Assembly: GCA_019638285.1 (NCBI GenBank) | Contig: JAHBUB010000001.1 | Location: 186,001-250,000 of the forward strand | Direction of reading: 5' to 3' | Length of the DNA: 64,000 nucleotides | Source: Cyclobacteriaceae bacterium | GTDB lineage: Bacteria; Bacteroidota; Bacteroidia; Cytophagales; Cyclobacteriaceae | Shown: positions 9,351 to 17,443 of the stretch, one piece after another | How the letters are laid out: each line of letters opens with the position of its first letter | Numbering within the stretch: position 1 is the first letter of the stretch | The notes under the pieces: model-generated | Told to the model about the DNA's origin: nothing | The model's input: only the letters and a program-made list of their open reading frames with translations | Database searches by the model: none | Translations under genes and position numbers: made by a program

Positions 9351-9677
9351 ATGGCTTATACGCAAGAACCTCAGATAACTGTACTTCCTCCGGATAAAGA
9401 GAAGATAAAAAAACTTTGGACCGTAGCCGGAATCCTTGGCATAATTACGGCATTTGAATTTTTAGTCGCATTCACGATGGGGCATGGCCCATTGAAAACG
9501 GCCATCTTTGTCGGAATGACTATTTTTAAAGCTGCCTACATTGTCGGGGAATTTATGCATCTAAGGTATGAGTCTAAGGTATTGCTTTGGGCCATACTCA
9601 TCCCACTGATTTTTATTGTTTGGATGCTGATCGCCTTTATATACGAAGGAATGAAGTTTTCAGAAGTAAATTTTTGA
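9351..9677 (+). CDS. Cytochrome c oxidase subunit IV family protein
   Basis: A 108-residue protein with three predicted helices and the bacterial COX4 (CtaF/CyoD-like) pattern, including FMHLRYESKVLLW near residues 66-78. It is a small accessory subunit of the heme-copper oxidase. It is the last gene before the strong terminator at 9696-9734, so it closes the act-cox operon. The symbol ctaF is used in some genomes; I leave it blank because the family is loosely named. Confidence 0.88.
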   Translation: MAYTQEPQITVLPPDKEKIKKLWTVAGILGIITAFEFLVAFTMGHGPLKTAIFVGMTIFKAAYIVGEFMHLRYESKVLLWAILIPLIFIVWMLIAFIYEGMKFSEVNF

Positions 9678-9695
9678 AACCTTTAAATGACTTTT

Positions 9696-9734
9696 AAGAA
9701 GGCTAAAGTGAGTAACTTTAGCCTTCTTTTTTTT
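9696..9734 (+). terminator. Rho-independent terminator ending the act-cox operon
   Basis: A perfect 13-base-pair stem: AAGAAGGCTAAAG at 9696-9708 pairs with CTTTAGCCTTCTT at 9716-9728 around a 7-base loop, followed directly by six T (9729-9734). The next gene starts only 10 bases downstream, so the element may also act as an attenuator for the block from 9745 onward. Confidence 0.92.
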
Positions 9735-9744
9735 GAATCTGCTT

Positions 9745-10272
9745 ATGATGCGTAAAGTGCTGTTGTTATTTCTTGCCTTGTTACTTCCGGGCGCCATCTT
9801 TCTTTTTTTACATTTTTTTGGTAAGAATGAATTTGAAGTCCCTGTTTTTTATCAGACTGCGGATGAATTGCCAGCAGAATGTGAAATTGAACAACAGTTG
9901 CCTTATAAGGTAAAATCAATAGATGTAAACGTCAGTGGAGATTATGTGGTGTTCTTTGCTTCAGGCCTTTCCACCAAAGTTTTTGATGGTGCATTATTTC
10001 AGGTGAGTAGATTAAATGAAGAGTTTGGAGAGAAGGCACCTCGCCTGATTGTTTTGAAAAAGACTGAGGATAAATTGCCTATGGCTAAAAATGAGGTAAT
10101 ACTGGATGCTGATAAATATATGAACGAGCAGAAGTGTGTTTTTCTAGCCAAGGCCAACCAACTTGTATTGGTTGATACGGAAGGTCATATCAGGGGATTG
10201 TATCCAAACGCTTCCTTAAAAGAAATTGATCGCCTAATTCTGGAATTAAAAATAATATTCAAGCAATATTAA
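9745..10272 (+). CDS. SCO/thioredoxin-like protein lacking copper ligands
   Basis: A membrane-anchored (one N-terminal helix) periplasmic protein of 175 residues. It resembles SCO1/SenC copper chaperones in layout: a short strand reading QQLPYKVKSI, then VVFFASGLSTKVF where SCO has its FF-x-S-CxxxC segment, and a final LVDTEGHIRGLY like the SCO LVD-x-x-G-x-IRG strand. The two copper cysteines are replaced (GLSTK) and no histidine sits before LVD. Copper delivery is therefore unlikely; a structural or assembly role is inferred from its neighbours. An upstream in-frame TTG (9733) lies inside the terminator, so ATG 9745 (or 9748) is preferred. Confidence 0.72.
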   Translation: MMRKVLLLFLALLLPGAIFLFLHFFGKNEFEVPVFYQTADELPAECEIEQQLPYKVKSIDVNVSGDYVVFFASGLSTKVFDGALFQVSRLNEEFGEKAPRLIVLKKTEDKLPMAKNEVILDADKYMNEQKCVFLAKANQLVLVDTEGHIRGLYPNASLKEIDRLILELKIIFKQY

Positions 10273-10274
10273 AA

Positions 10275-10793
10275 ATGAGTGAAGCCAAGGAGCCATACAA
10301 AAAATTGATCATTGCCCTTTCTATTATCATTCCCCTGGTAATCGCTTTGTTATTTGGTGTAAAGATTGAGGGGTATGATTTCACTTTTCTTCCACCCATT
10401 TATGCTTCTATTAATGGTATTACGGCAATACTTTTAGTATCCGGCTTTTGGGCAATAAGGAACAAGAAGATTATACTGCACCAAAGGATAATGAAGATTT
10501 GCCTTGGCTTGTCAGCTGCTTTTCTGGTGATGTATGTGATGTACCACATGACGTCTGAATCTACTTCGTATGGTGGGGAGGGATTTATAAAATATATATA
10601 CTTTTTTATACTGATTACGCACATTTTACTGTCAATTGCTGTTGTTCCAATGGTGCTTTTTACATTAAGTAGGGCCCTTGCAGGCAATTTTGAAAAGCAT
10701 AAGGCTTTAGCTAGATTTACGTTTCCAATCTGGCTCTATGTGGCTGTAACAGGGGTGGTCGTATACCTAATGATAAGTCCTTATTATCAATAG
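10275..10793 (+). CDS. DUF420 membrane protein (oxidase-associated)
   Basis: A 172-residue protein with about five membrane helices and the DUF420 histidine pattern (LHQRIMK, MYHMTSE, ITHILLS, KHKALAR). DUF420 proteins are distant relatives of heme-copper oxidase membrane subunits and are usually coded near oxidase and SCO genes; the exact function is unknown. It starts 2 bases after the SCO-like gene, so the two are co-transcribed. Confidence 0.88.
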   Translation: MSEAKEPYKKLIIALSIIIPLVIALLFGVKIEGYDFTFLPPIYASINGITAILLVSGFWAIRNKKIILHQRIMKICLGLSAAFLVMYVMYHMTSESTSYGGEGFIKYIYFFILITHILLSIAVVPMVLFTLSRALAGNFEKHKALARFTFPIWLYVAVTGVVVYLMISPYYQ

Positions 10794-10796
10794 AAA

Positions 10797-11054
10797 ATGA
10801 AAAGATTAATTACATTAGTAGTTCTGCTTCTTTCTTGCATTACAGGTGCTTATGCGCAATGTGCTATGTGTAGGGCTACCTTAGAGAATAATGTGAGTAA
10901 TGGAGAAACTGGAATAGCTGCTGGTATCAATTTCGGAATCATGTATTTATTTTTTGCTCCTTACCTGGCGGTGGGAGTGGTAGCTTATTTTTGGTACAAA
11001 ACCAGCAAATCAAATGCACGAAAAGAGTTTAGCGAGCGCTCTTTGCTCAGGTAA
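10797..11054 (+). CDS. Small signal-peptide membrane protein with CxxC
   Basis: An 85-residue protein: a signal peptide ending AYAQ, then at once CAMCRATLENN (a CxxC pair just after the cleavage site), a Gly-rich linker, one membrane helix (about residues 45-68) and a basic cytoplasmic tail. I recognise the CAMCRAT pattern as a conserved small protein next to SCO/DUF420 genes in Bacteroidota. No function is established; a redox or metal role for the CxxC is inference. It starts 3 bases after DUF420, and its end overlaps the next gene by 41 bases. Confidence 0.8.
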   Translation: MKRLITLVVLLLSCITGAYAQCAMCRATLENNVSNGETGIAAGINFGIMYLFFAPYLAVGVVAYFWYKTSKSNARKEFSERSLLR

Positions 11055-11394
11055 TTGCCCCAAGTGCCGAAAGGGAAATATTTTTAAAACCTCGATATTC
11101 AATTTATCAGGTTTTTCGAAGATGAATGCACATTGTTCTAATTGTGGGGTCACTTTTGAGCCAGAACCAGGGTTTTATACGGGTGCGATGTATGTGAGTT
11201 ATGTGCTCACTTTGGTATTGTTTGTAACAATTAGTGTGGTACTATACTTTCTATTTGACAATCCTTCAGATTGGGTTTATTTAACTGCCATAGTTGTGGG
11301 TGCAGTTTTGTTTACCCCCTTTTCTTTCAGATACTCACGAATCTTATACTTACATTCTTTCGGAGGCATTCACTACGACCCCACCGCAGTGTAA
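11014..11394 (+). CDS. DUF983 zinc-ribbon membrane protein
   Basis: A 126-residue DUF983 protein. A small zinc ribbon of two CxxC pairs (NCPKCRKG and HCSNCG) is followed by the FEPEPGFYTGAMY motif and two membrane helices. Function unknown; often linked to respiratory loci. The ATG at 11014 lies 41 bases inside the preceding gene in another frame. No other ATG, GTG or TTG is visible before the first zinc knuckle, so the long overlap seems real, or the protein starts at a weaker codon. Confidence 0.85.
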   Translation: MHEKSLASALCSGNCPKCRKGNIFKTSIFNLSGFSKMNAHCSNCGVTFEPEPGFYTGAMYVSYVLTLVLFVTISVVLYFLFDNPSDWVYLTAIVVGAVLFTPFSFRYSRILYLHSFGGIHYDPTAV

Positions 11395-11422
11395 GCAAAC
11401 TCACCTTGTTTTCGTTAATTTT

Positions 11423-11443
11423 ATTGATTACTAAATAATCAAT
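11423..11443. repeat. Perfect 8-bp dyad overlapping the histidine kinase start codon
   Basis: ATTGATTA (11423-11430) and TAATCAAT (11436-11443) are perfect inverted copies around CTAAA. The second arm includes the first two bases of the ATG at 11442. It could be an operator or an RNA hairpin that masks the start, but it is AT-only apart from one pair and may be chance. Confidence 0.35.
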
Positions 11444-14400
11444 GAAGATTAATAGGTCATTTTTTTACTTTATTCCTGGGTTCATTTTTGTGGCTATCGG
11501 CCTTCTTTTGAATAAGACATCACAAAATGATGGCCCGAAAATTATTGACCAAGTCACTTCTCGGTTAAATGAGCAAGTCAGTGCAATGGACAGGGAAGCT
11601 GCTTATTTGCTTCAGCAGGATCCAATGAAAATGACGAAAGTGACCCATTCCTTTTTTCTGATGGATAGCGTTGATGTACTGGATTGGAGCAGAAACGATT
11701 TCTTACCTGATCCACACACTGTGCAGGATGATTTCTCTGCCCGGTTGCTTCGATGGCCACGTGGGGTATTTCTGTTAAAAAAATGGAGGCTGGATGGAGG
11801 TAAATTTTTACTTGGTGTATTGCCTTTACAAAATCGATATAAAATTAATAATAGATACCTGGTATCAGGATGGAACAAGAAGATATTTCCCACTCAGGAC
11901 ATAGTGATAAATGACCCTTCCGGTGATGGGAAGCCATTTTTGATGGATGATAAGGAGATATTCAAATTAGGGCTTGCTGATCCTGACCCTTTTGTTTTTG
12001 GAGTGGACGGAAAGATTCTTTGGGCTTTTTCAGTAGGTATTTTGTTGTTGGTGCTTGGGATTTATCATGTTGTTATAGTCCTTCAGCAGAAGAGAAAACA
12101 TGAGATTTCCTTTTTGGTTTTGTTGATCTTCTTTATTGGCGGAAGGGTATTGATGTTGATTTTGTCATCATCACCGGAAGTGCCTCTTTTTGATCCGGCT
12201 TACTTCGCTTCCTCCAGTTACAATCGATCTGCTGGGGACCTCCTTATCAATACAATTTGTATAGCCCTGCCAATCATTTATCTATTTTTCAATTTTCAAA
12301 AATTGAGAATAGTAAAGCGCTTTTTGATTTTTCAGAAAGAGAAAAAAAACGCATTGATATTTGTGCTTCTACTTCTGTGTTATTTTTCAATTTTACTTCC
12401 GTACTTATTTTTGGAGACGATTTCACATAACTCTTCCATCTCCTTAGACATTACACGAACTATTGAGTTTAGCTCCATAAGGATATTCTTGTTCCTTTCA
12501 GTGATCATTGCCTCTGTATGCGGTTTTATGTTGGTGCATGTGTTTATCCGGGTAGTGATGGGTCTTTTAGATGCCAAGAAAAATAAATTTTATATTCTTC
12601 TGATACTCGTTTCTCTTTTATTTGCAGCATTTTCTATTTTGTCGCAACGAGATTATTTAATTCCACTGCTTATCTCAACTGGATATTTAATTCTTATCTG
12701 GGCACTTCAGCTACCCAGAAACCTGAGCCGCACATCCTATGCATCTTTTATTTACCTTTTTGTTGCGATTATTGCTTTCTCCTTACAAAGTTCGCTTTCT
12801 ATCAAAAAGTTTGTTCTAGAGGAAAAGATAAACGCACAGTTCAGATTTGCAAATAACTTCCTTTCAGATAGAGATTACTTGGGAGAATACTTATTAGGGG
12901 AGAGTGCACAACGTATTGCTTCAGACCCATTCATACAAACACGTCTGGGTAGTCCATTTCTTAGTAAGGCCGTAGTGCGTCAAAAAGTAAAGCAGGTTTA
13001 CCTTAATTCATATTTTGATCGATATGACATTCAGATTTATTTGTTTAACTCCACGGGTAAGTCCTATGACAACTCTACTTTATTAAACTTCACTGAGCTC
13101 ATTACAAAATTTCAACAGAATACAAGTAAGACGAGTTATGAGGGTGTTTTCTATCTTAAGAATGCCACACCAGAGTCAACAAAACGGTATCTCGTAGTAA
13201 TACCTGTTAGCAGATTTGGAATGGTAACTGGCTACGTGGCTTTAGATCTTTCACTTAAACGGGTTATTCCCAGAAATGTATTTCCTGAATTGTTATTGGA
13301 TGATCGCTTTATCCAATATTTCAAGAATAGAGATTTTAGCTATGCTTTTTATTCGAACGCTAGAATCACGAGTAGTTTTGGGGATTTTAATTTTGAAAGA
13401 GACTTTTCAATTAAAGAACTTTCTAACTCAGCATTGTTTTCAACTGGGGTTATAGAAAATGACTTTGTGCATGTGGGTATTGCAGATGAACAGGGAGATG
13501 TGACCGTGGTATCGTCTCCTGCTTATTCGAATTTTAACATCATTACTAATTTTTCATTCCTTTTTATTATAGGTCTCTGCATTATTCTATTAGGACTTTT
13601 GATATATGGAGCCAAGGCCTTATTTCAGCAGAGAGCACTTAATTACTCAGCGCGTATACAGTTGTATGTGTACCTGGCATTTATATTGCCATTGGTGATG
13701 GTAAGCGCCACTACTTTGGGATTGATAAATAATTCGGCCAAGACTCAATTAAACGAAGAATACATAGAGAAATCAAAAGCATTGGGAGAGCGTTTTACGC
13801 CTTTACTTGATTCGTTTAACAAGGATAGTTTGGTGTCAATCAATGATCTTGAGAATCAATTGATTGAACTTGCTAGGTTGGCCAATGTGGATGCTACGGT
13901 ATTTTCCACAACAGGAAAATTACTTGCTTCCAGCCAACCTCTCATTTATGAAGACAGGATATTATCCTCTTTGGTAAATAGAGATGCCCTGGATGCAATT
14001 GTTTATGATGCTGAGCAATCGTTTGTGAATATCGAACAAATAGGGACGCTTACCTACAACAGTTCTTACTATGGGATGCGGTCGCCAGAATCAGGGAAAC
14101 TTGTGGGGATATTAAGTCTTCCCTTTTTTGAATCGGCTTATTCTCTGGAGAAAACACAAATCAGGGTAATGGCCAATATTATTACCATTTTTTGCATCGT
14201 ATTTATGCTTTTTTTAGTTCTGTCATTCTTTGCAATGCGATGGTTAACATTTCCCTTGGAGCTTATCACAAAAATGTTGCGCAGTACAAGCTTGACGGCA
14301 TCAAATAAACCACTGGAATGGAGGTCAAATGACGAGATAGGCTTCATGGTAAATGAATACAATAAGATGGTACACAACCTTGAACAAAGCAAGATTGAAA

Positions 14401-15080
14401 TATCACGGATACAGAAAGAGTCAGCATGGAGGGAAATTGCCAAACAGGTAGCGCATGAGGTAAAAAATCCACTCACACCCATGAAGCTTATACTTCAGCA
14501 GATGGAAAGATCATTGCTTACGGGTGATCTTTCAAAAGAGAAGATGGAAAAATCGCTACAAACACTTTTGCAACAAGTAGAAATTCTCAATGATATTGCC
14601 GCATCTTTTAGTGCTTTTGCCCGAATGCCGGCACCCATACTTCAAAGAATAGATGTTACTTTATTGGTAAAGCGTGTAGTACAACTTCACGCTGATTATA
14701 AAGAAGGAGATATATCCCTTTCACTTCCTGATAATCCTGTTTATGTGATGGGAGATGCTCAGCTACTTAGCAGGGTATTTTCAAATATTATTTTGAATGC
14801 TTTACAATCGCGGGTAGATGATCAGAAAATACATATCCTTGTAAATATTAATATTACCCAACAGACCTGTATTGTAAGTTTCAGCGACAATGGTGCTGGT
14901 ATGAACAAGGAGCTTGGAGGTAAAATATTCTTACCCCATTTTAGCACAAAAAAATCAGGTTCAGGGCTTGGATTGGCAATTGCCAAACAGGGGATAGAAC
15001 AGAGTGGAGGAACAATCAAATTTGAGACCGCAGAGGGGAGTGGCACTACTTTTTATATTGAGTTACCTACGGTAGCGTAA
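11442..15080 (+). CDS. Large multi-pass sensor histidine kinase (NtrY-like)
   Basis: A 1212-residue membrane sensor kinase. The N-terminal half has one helix, a periplasmic region to ~190, then a cluster of about seven helices (~195-460), a second periplasmic sensor region, two more helices near 700-770, a further extracytoplasmic segment, and a last helix near 905-930. A HAMP linker leads to the HisKA domain with the phospho-acceptor His1005 in AHEVKNPLTPMK, then the HATPase domain (N-box NIILNALQS near 1116-1124, DNGAGM, GSGLGLAIAKQG). Kinase motifs are intact. No response regulator lies next to it. Its 3' end is 5 bases from the convergent mlaF-like gene. The signal sensed is not evident. 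Confidence 0.9.
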   Translation: MKINRSFFYFIPGFIFVAIGLLLNKTSQNDGPKIIDQVTSRLNEQVSAMDREAAYLLQQDPMKMTKVTHSFFLMDSVDVLDWSRNDFLPDPHTVQDDFSARLLRWPRGVFLLKKWRLDGGKFLLGVLPLQNRYKINNRYLVSGWNKKIFPTQDIVINDPSGDGKPFLMDDKEIFKLGLADPDPFVFGVDGKILWAFSVGILLLVLGIYHVVIVLQQKRKHEISFLVLLIFFIGGRVLMLILSSSPEVPLFDPAYFASSSYNRSAGDLLINTICIALPIIYLFFNFQKLRIVKRFLIFQKEKKNALIFVLLLLCYFSILLPYLFLETISHNSSISLDITRTIEFSSIRIFLFLSVIIASVCGFMLVHVFIRVVMGLLDAKKNKFYILLILVSLLFAAFSILSQRDYLIPLLISTGYLILIWALQLPRNLSRTSYASFIYLFVAIIAFSLQSSLSIKKFVLEEKINAQFRFANNFLSDRDYLGEYLLGESAQRIASDPFIQTRLGSPFLSKAVVRQKVKQVYLNSYFDRYDIQIYLFNSTGKSYDNSTLLNFTELITKFQQNTSKTSYEGVFYLKNATPESTKRYLVVIPVSRFGMVTGYVALDLSLKRVIPRNVFPELLLDDRFIQYFKNRDFSYAFYSNARITSSFGDFNFERDFSIKELSNSALFSTGVIENDFVHVGIADEQGDVTVVSSPAYSNFNIITNFSFLFIIGLCIILLGLLIYGAKALFQQRALNYSARIQLYVYLAFILPLVMVSATTLGLINNSAKTQLNEEYIEKSKALGERFTPLLDSFNKDSLVSINDLENQLIELARLANVDATVFSTTGKLLASSQPLIYEDRILSSLVNRDALDAIVYDAEQSFVNIEQIGTLTYNSSYYGMRSPESGKLVGILSLPFFESAYSLEKTQIRVMANIITIFCIVFMLFLVLSFFAMRWLTFPLELITKMLRSTSLTASNKPLEWRSNDEIGFMVNEYNKMVHNLEQSKIEISRIQKESAWREIAKQVAHEVKNPLTPMKLILQQMERSLLTGDLSKEKMEKSLQTLLQQVEILNDIAASFSAFARMPAPILQRIDVTLLVKRVVQLHADYKEGDISLSLPDNPVYVMGDAQLLSRVFSNIILNALQSRVDDQKIHILVNINITQQTCIVSFSDNGAGMNKELGGKIFLPHFSTKKSGSGLGLAIAKQGIEQSGGTIKFETAEGSGTTFYIELPTVA

Positions 15081-15085
15081 CTACT

Positions 15086-15835
15086 TTATTTCTTTTTCAA
15101 ACTTTGCATTACCTTGTTGGTAAAGACAAAATTATCCAACTCCTCTACCCCTGAATGAAATATTTCCTCTTTGGTTCCCTCCCAAAGTTTCCGACCTTGA
15201 AAAAGGAAAAGTATTTTTTCGCCTATTCCCATTACGGAATTCATGTCGTGTGTTACAACTACAGTGGTAATGCCAAACTCGTCTGTAATTTCCTTTATTA
15301 GCTCATCGATCAAAATAGAAGTTTGTGGGTCTAATCCGGAGTTGGGCTCATCGCAAAACAGGTAATTGGGATTATTAACGATTGCCCTGGCGATACCTAC
15401 TCTTTTTTTCATTCCTCCAGAAATTTCAGAGGGCATTTTGCTATTTACATTCTCCAGGCCAACGCGCTTCAGACAGAAATTTACCCGATCTATCTTTTCA
15501 GCCGGAGACATTTTCGTGAGGATATTGAGAGGAAACATTACGTTTTGCTCTACTGACTTGGAGTCGAAAAGTGCTCCACCCTGAAAGAGCATTCCAATCT
15601 CTCTTCGAATCTCAGCTTTCATTTCTTTGTCAGCATCGGTAAAATTTCGACCATCGTAAAAAACTGTTCCGGTGTCTGGATGGATCAATCCCACAATGCA
15701 TTTTAATAAAACACTTTTTCCGGTTCCACTGGCCCCAATGATTAAATTAGTTTTTCCTTTTTCGAAGACATCGCTTATATTATGGATAACTGCTTTACCC
15801 TCGAATGATTTGGATATGTTTTGGATTTCGATCAT
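15086..15835 (-). CDS. mlaF: MlaF-like ABC transporter ATPase
   Basis: A 249-residue ABC ATPase of the phospholipid-transport (Mla/Ttg2A) family. Walker A is GASGTGKS, the signature SGGMKKRVGIARA, Walker B FCDEPNSGLDP, and the switch histidine lies in VVTHDM. It should energise lipid movement between inner and outer membrane through the MlaE permease. Its ATG overlaps the mlaE stop by 4 bases. No MlaD-type substrate-binding gene is next to it; in Bacteroidota it may lie elsewhere. The assignment is to family; the transported lipid is unproven. Confidence 0.88.
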   Translation of the reverse strand: MIEIQNISKSFEGKAVIHNISDVFEKGKTNLIIGASGTGKSVLLKCIVGLIHPDTGTVFYDGRNFTDADKEMKAEIRREIGMLFQGGALFDSKSVEQNVMFPLNILTKMSPAEKIDRVNFCLKRVGLENVNSKMPSEISGGMKKRVGIARAIVNNPNYLFCDEPNSGLDPQTSILIDELIKEITDEFGITTVVVTHDMNSVMGIGEKILFLFQGRKLWEGTKEEIFHSGVEELDNFVFTNKVMQSLKKK

Positions 15836-16560
15836 AAAAGTAATTGCGCCAGTAGATAGTCTGCAATGAGCACTGCCATTACACTGGTAGTTACTGCTGC
15901 TGTACTTGCAACACCGACCTCAAACGCTCCCCCTTTGGTATAGTAGCCCTTAAAACAGGAAATACTGGAAATTAAAAGACCAAAAACAAGAGATTTTATG
16001 AGTGCAAATGTTACTGTGTATTCATTGAATGAAAAGCGCAGACCGTAGATATAGTCCGTAGGACTGATTATGCCAGTTACAGTGCCGACCAGAAACCCAC
16101 CGACCAGTGCGCAAACGCCCGAGAGTATTACAAGCATTGGATACATGAGGATGGATGCAATAACTTTTGGCAGTACCAAATAGGAGGCTGAATTAATGCC
16201 CATTACCTCCAGTGCATCAATTTGTTCAGTAATTCTCATTGTGCCCAGGTTGCCCGACATGCTGCTTCCTACTTTGCCTGCAAAGATGAGGGCCATAATG
16301 GTAGGGGCCAACTCAAGTATGGTCATTTCTCTTACTACATTAGAAATTATATATTTAGGAACGAGCGGGCTTACCAGATTATAAGCAGTTTGAACGGTAG
16401 TTACGGCTCCAACGAATGTAGACACCAAGGCAAACAGGAAAATTGACTTAACGCCTACTATTATACATTCTTCCAGCACTAATGTATAATAGGTTCCCAA
16501 TGATTCTCTTCGTACGAATAAGGATCCCAAAAAAATCATGTACCTCCCAAAACCCTTCAT
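15832..16560 (-). CDS. mlaE: MlaE-like lipid ABC transporter permease
   Basis: A 242-residue MlaE/YrbE permease with five to six helices and the family motifs LAPTIMALIFAGKVGSSM and ITEQIDALEVMGI (the glutamate-rich coupling segment). It pairs with the overlapping ATPase gene. The upstream 117-base divergent region carries a TATCTTTG -7 box on the minus strand. The protein should form the inner-membrane channel for phospholipid exchange needed for outer-membrane asymmetry. Confidence 0.89.
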   Translation of the reverse strand: MKGFGRYMIFLGSLFVRRESLGTYYTLVLEECIIVGVKSIFLFALVSTFVGAVTTVQTAYNLVSPLVPKYIISNVVREMTILELAPTIMALIFAGKVGSSMSGNLGTMRITEQIDALEVMGINSASYLVLPKVIASILMYPMLVILSGVCALVGGFLVGTVTGIISPTDYIYGLRFSFNEYTVTFALIKSLVFGLLISSISCFKGYYTKGGAFEVGVASTAAVTTSVMAVLIADYLLAQLLL

Positions 16561-16588
16561 TTAAACCTTATTAAATAGCTATCTTGCC

Positions 16589-16596
16589 CAAAGATA
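16589..16596 (-). promoter_or_regulatory. Candidate -7 box (TATCTTTG) for mlaEF
   Basis: Reads TATCTTTG on the minus strand, a full match to the Bacteroidota -7 consensus TAnnTTTG. It lies 28 bases upstream of the mlaE ATG. I see no clear TTG at the -33 distance. Confidence 0.45.
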
Positions 16597-16677
16597 AAAT
16601 AAATTATCCATGATCATATGCGTCAGAGTATGCTTATAAAAAGCAGGATTTCACACTCATTATTTTAATAAGGAAAC

Positions 16678-17382
16678 ATGAAGAAATTAATTGTTGTTTC
16701 TGGGGGCACAAAAGGAATTGGAAGGGCGATCATCGAGAAATTTGCCACAGAGGGGTTTGATGTTTTTACCTGTGCCAGAAATGAAAAGGATTTGATCCAG
16801 TTAAAGAGCACGGTGGAGAAGGATTATGGAATTAACTTATATTTTACTGTGGCCGATTTAAGTGAACGCTCCTCTCAGACAGCATTTGCGCACGCTATTT
16901 TGGAACTCAAGCGGCCAGTAGAGATATTGGTAAACAACGCTGGATATTTTGAGCCTGGGTTAATCACTGAGGAAAGGGAGGGGGCATTGGAAAAAATGAT
17001 TGATACCAATGTTTACAGTGCATATCACTTGACTCGTGCATTGGTAGCAGGCATGAAAGCGAGCAAAACCGGGCATATATTTTCTATTTGCTCAGTAGCC
17101 AGTTTATTTGCCTATCCCAACGGGGGGTCTTATTCCATTTCAAAGTTTGCTTTACTGGGTTTTTCGAAGGTATTACGGGAGGAATTAAAGCAATTTGGCA
17201 TCAGGGTAACTGCCGTGATTGCAGGAGCAACCTATACGGCCAGCTGGGAGAACTCAGGCCTGCCTCCAGAACGTTTTATGAGGCCTCAGGACGTTGCAGA
17301 GGCCATATTTGGGGCCTATTCCCTTTCTCTGCAAACGGTGGTGGAGGAGCTGATTATCAGGCCTCAATGGGGTGACATTTAG
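16678..17382 (+). CDS. Short-chain dehydrogenase/reductase
   Basis: A 234-residue classical SDR enzyme. The NAD(P) loop is GGTKGIGRAI at residues ~9-18, the NNAG motif is near residue 89, the catalytic Ser lies in CSVAS and Tyr-x3-Lys in YSISK (about residues 153-157). Length is normal. The substrate cannot be told; the closest feel is the FabG/YueD-like group that reduces small carbonyls. It is transcribed away from mlaE and followed by ispG after 61 bases that contain a candidate promoter. Confidence 0.9.
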   Translation: MKKLIVVSGGTKGIGRAIIEKFATEGFDVFTCARNEKDLIQLKSTVEKDYGINLYFTVADLSERSSQTAFAHAILELKRPVEILVNNAGYFEPGLITEEREGALEKMIDTNVYSAYHLTRALVAGMKASKTGHIFSICSVASLFAYPNGGSYSISKFALLGFSKVLREELKQFGIRVTAVIAGATYTASWENSGLPPERFMRPQDVAEAIFGAYSLSLQTVVEELIIRPQWGDI

Positions 17383-17419
17383 CATACAGAAAGCTGAACA
17401 ATTAATCCTGTTTTGGGGT

Positions 17420-17427
17420 TAACTTTG
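17420..17427 (+). promoter_or_regulatory. Candidate -7 box (TAACTTTG) for ispG
   Basis: A full TAnnTTTG match 16 bases before the ispG GTG codon, giving a leader of roughly 10 bases. No TTG is visible 16-19 bases upstream, which lowers confidence. Confidence 0.4.
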
Positions 17428-17443
17428 CATAAATAACTTATCC

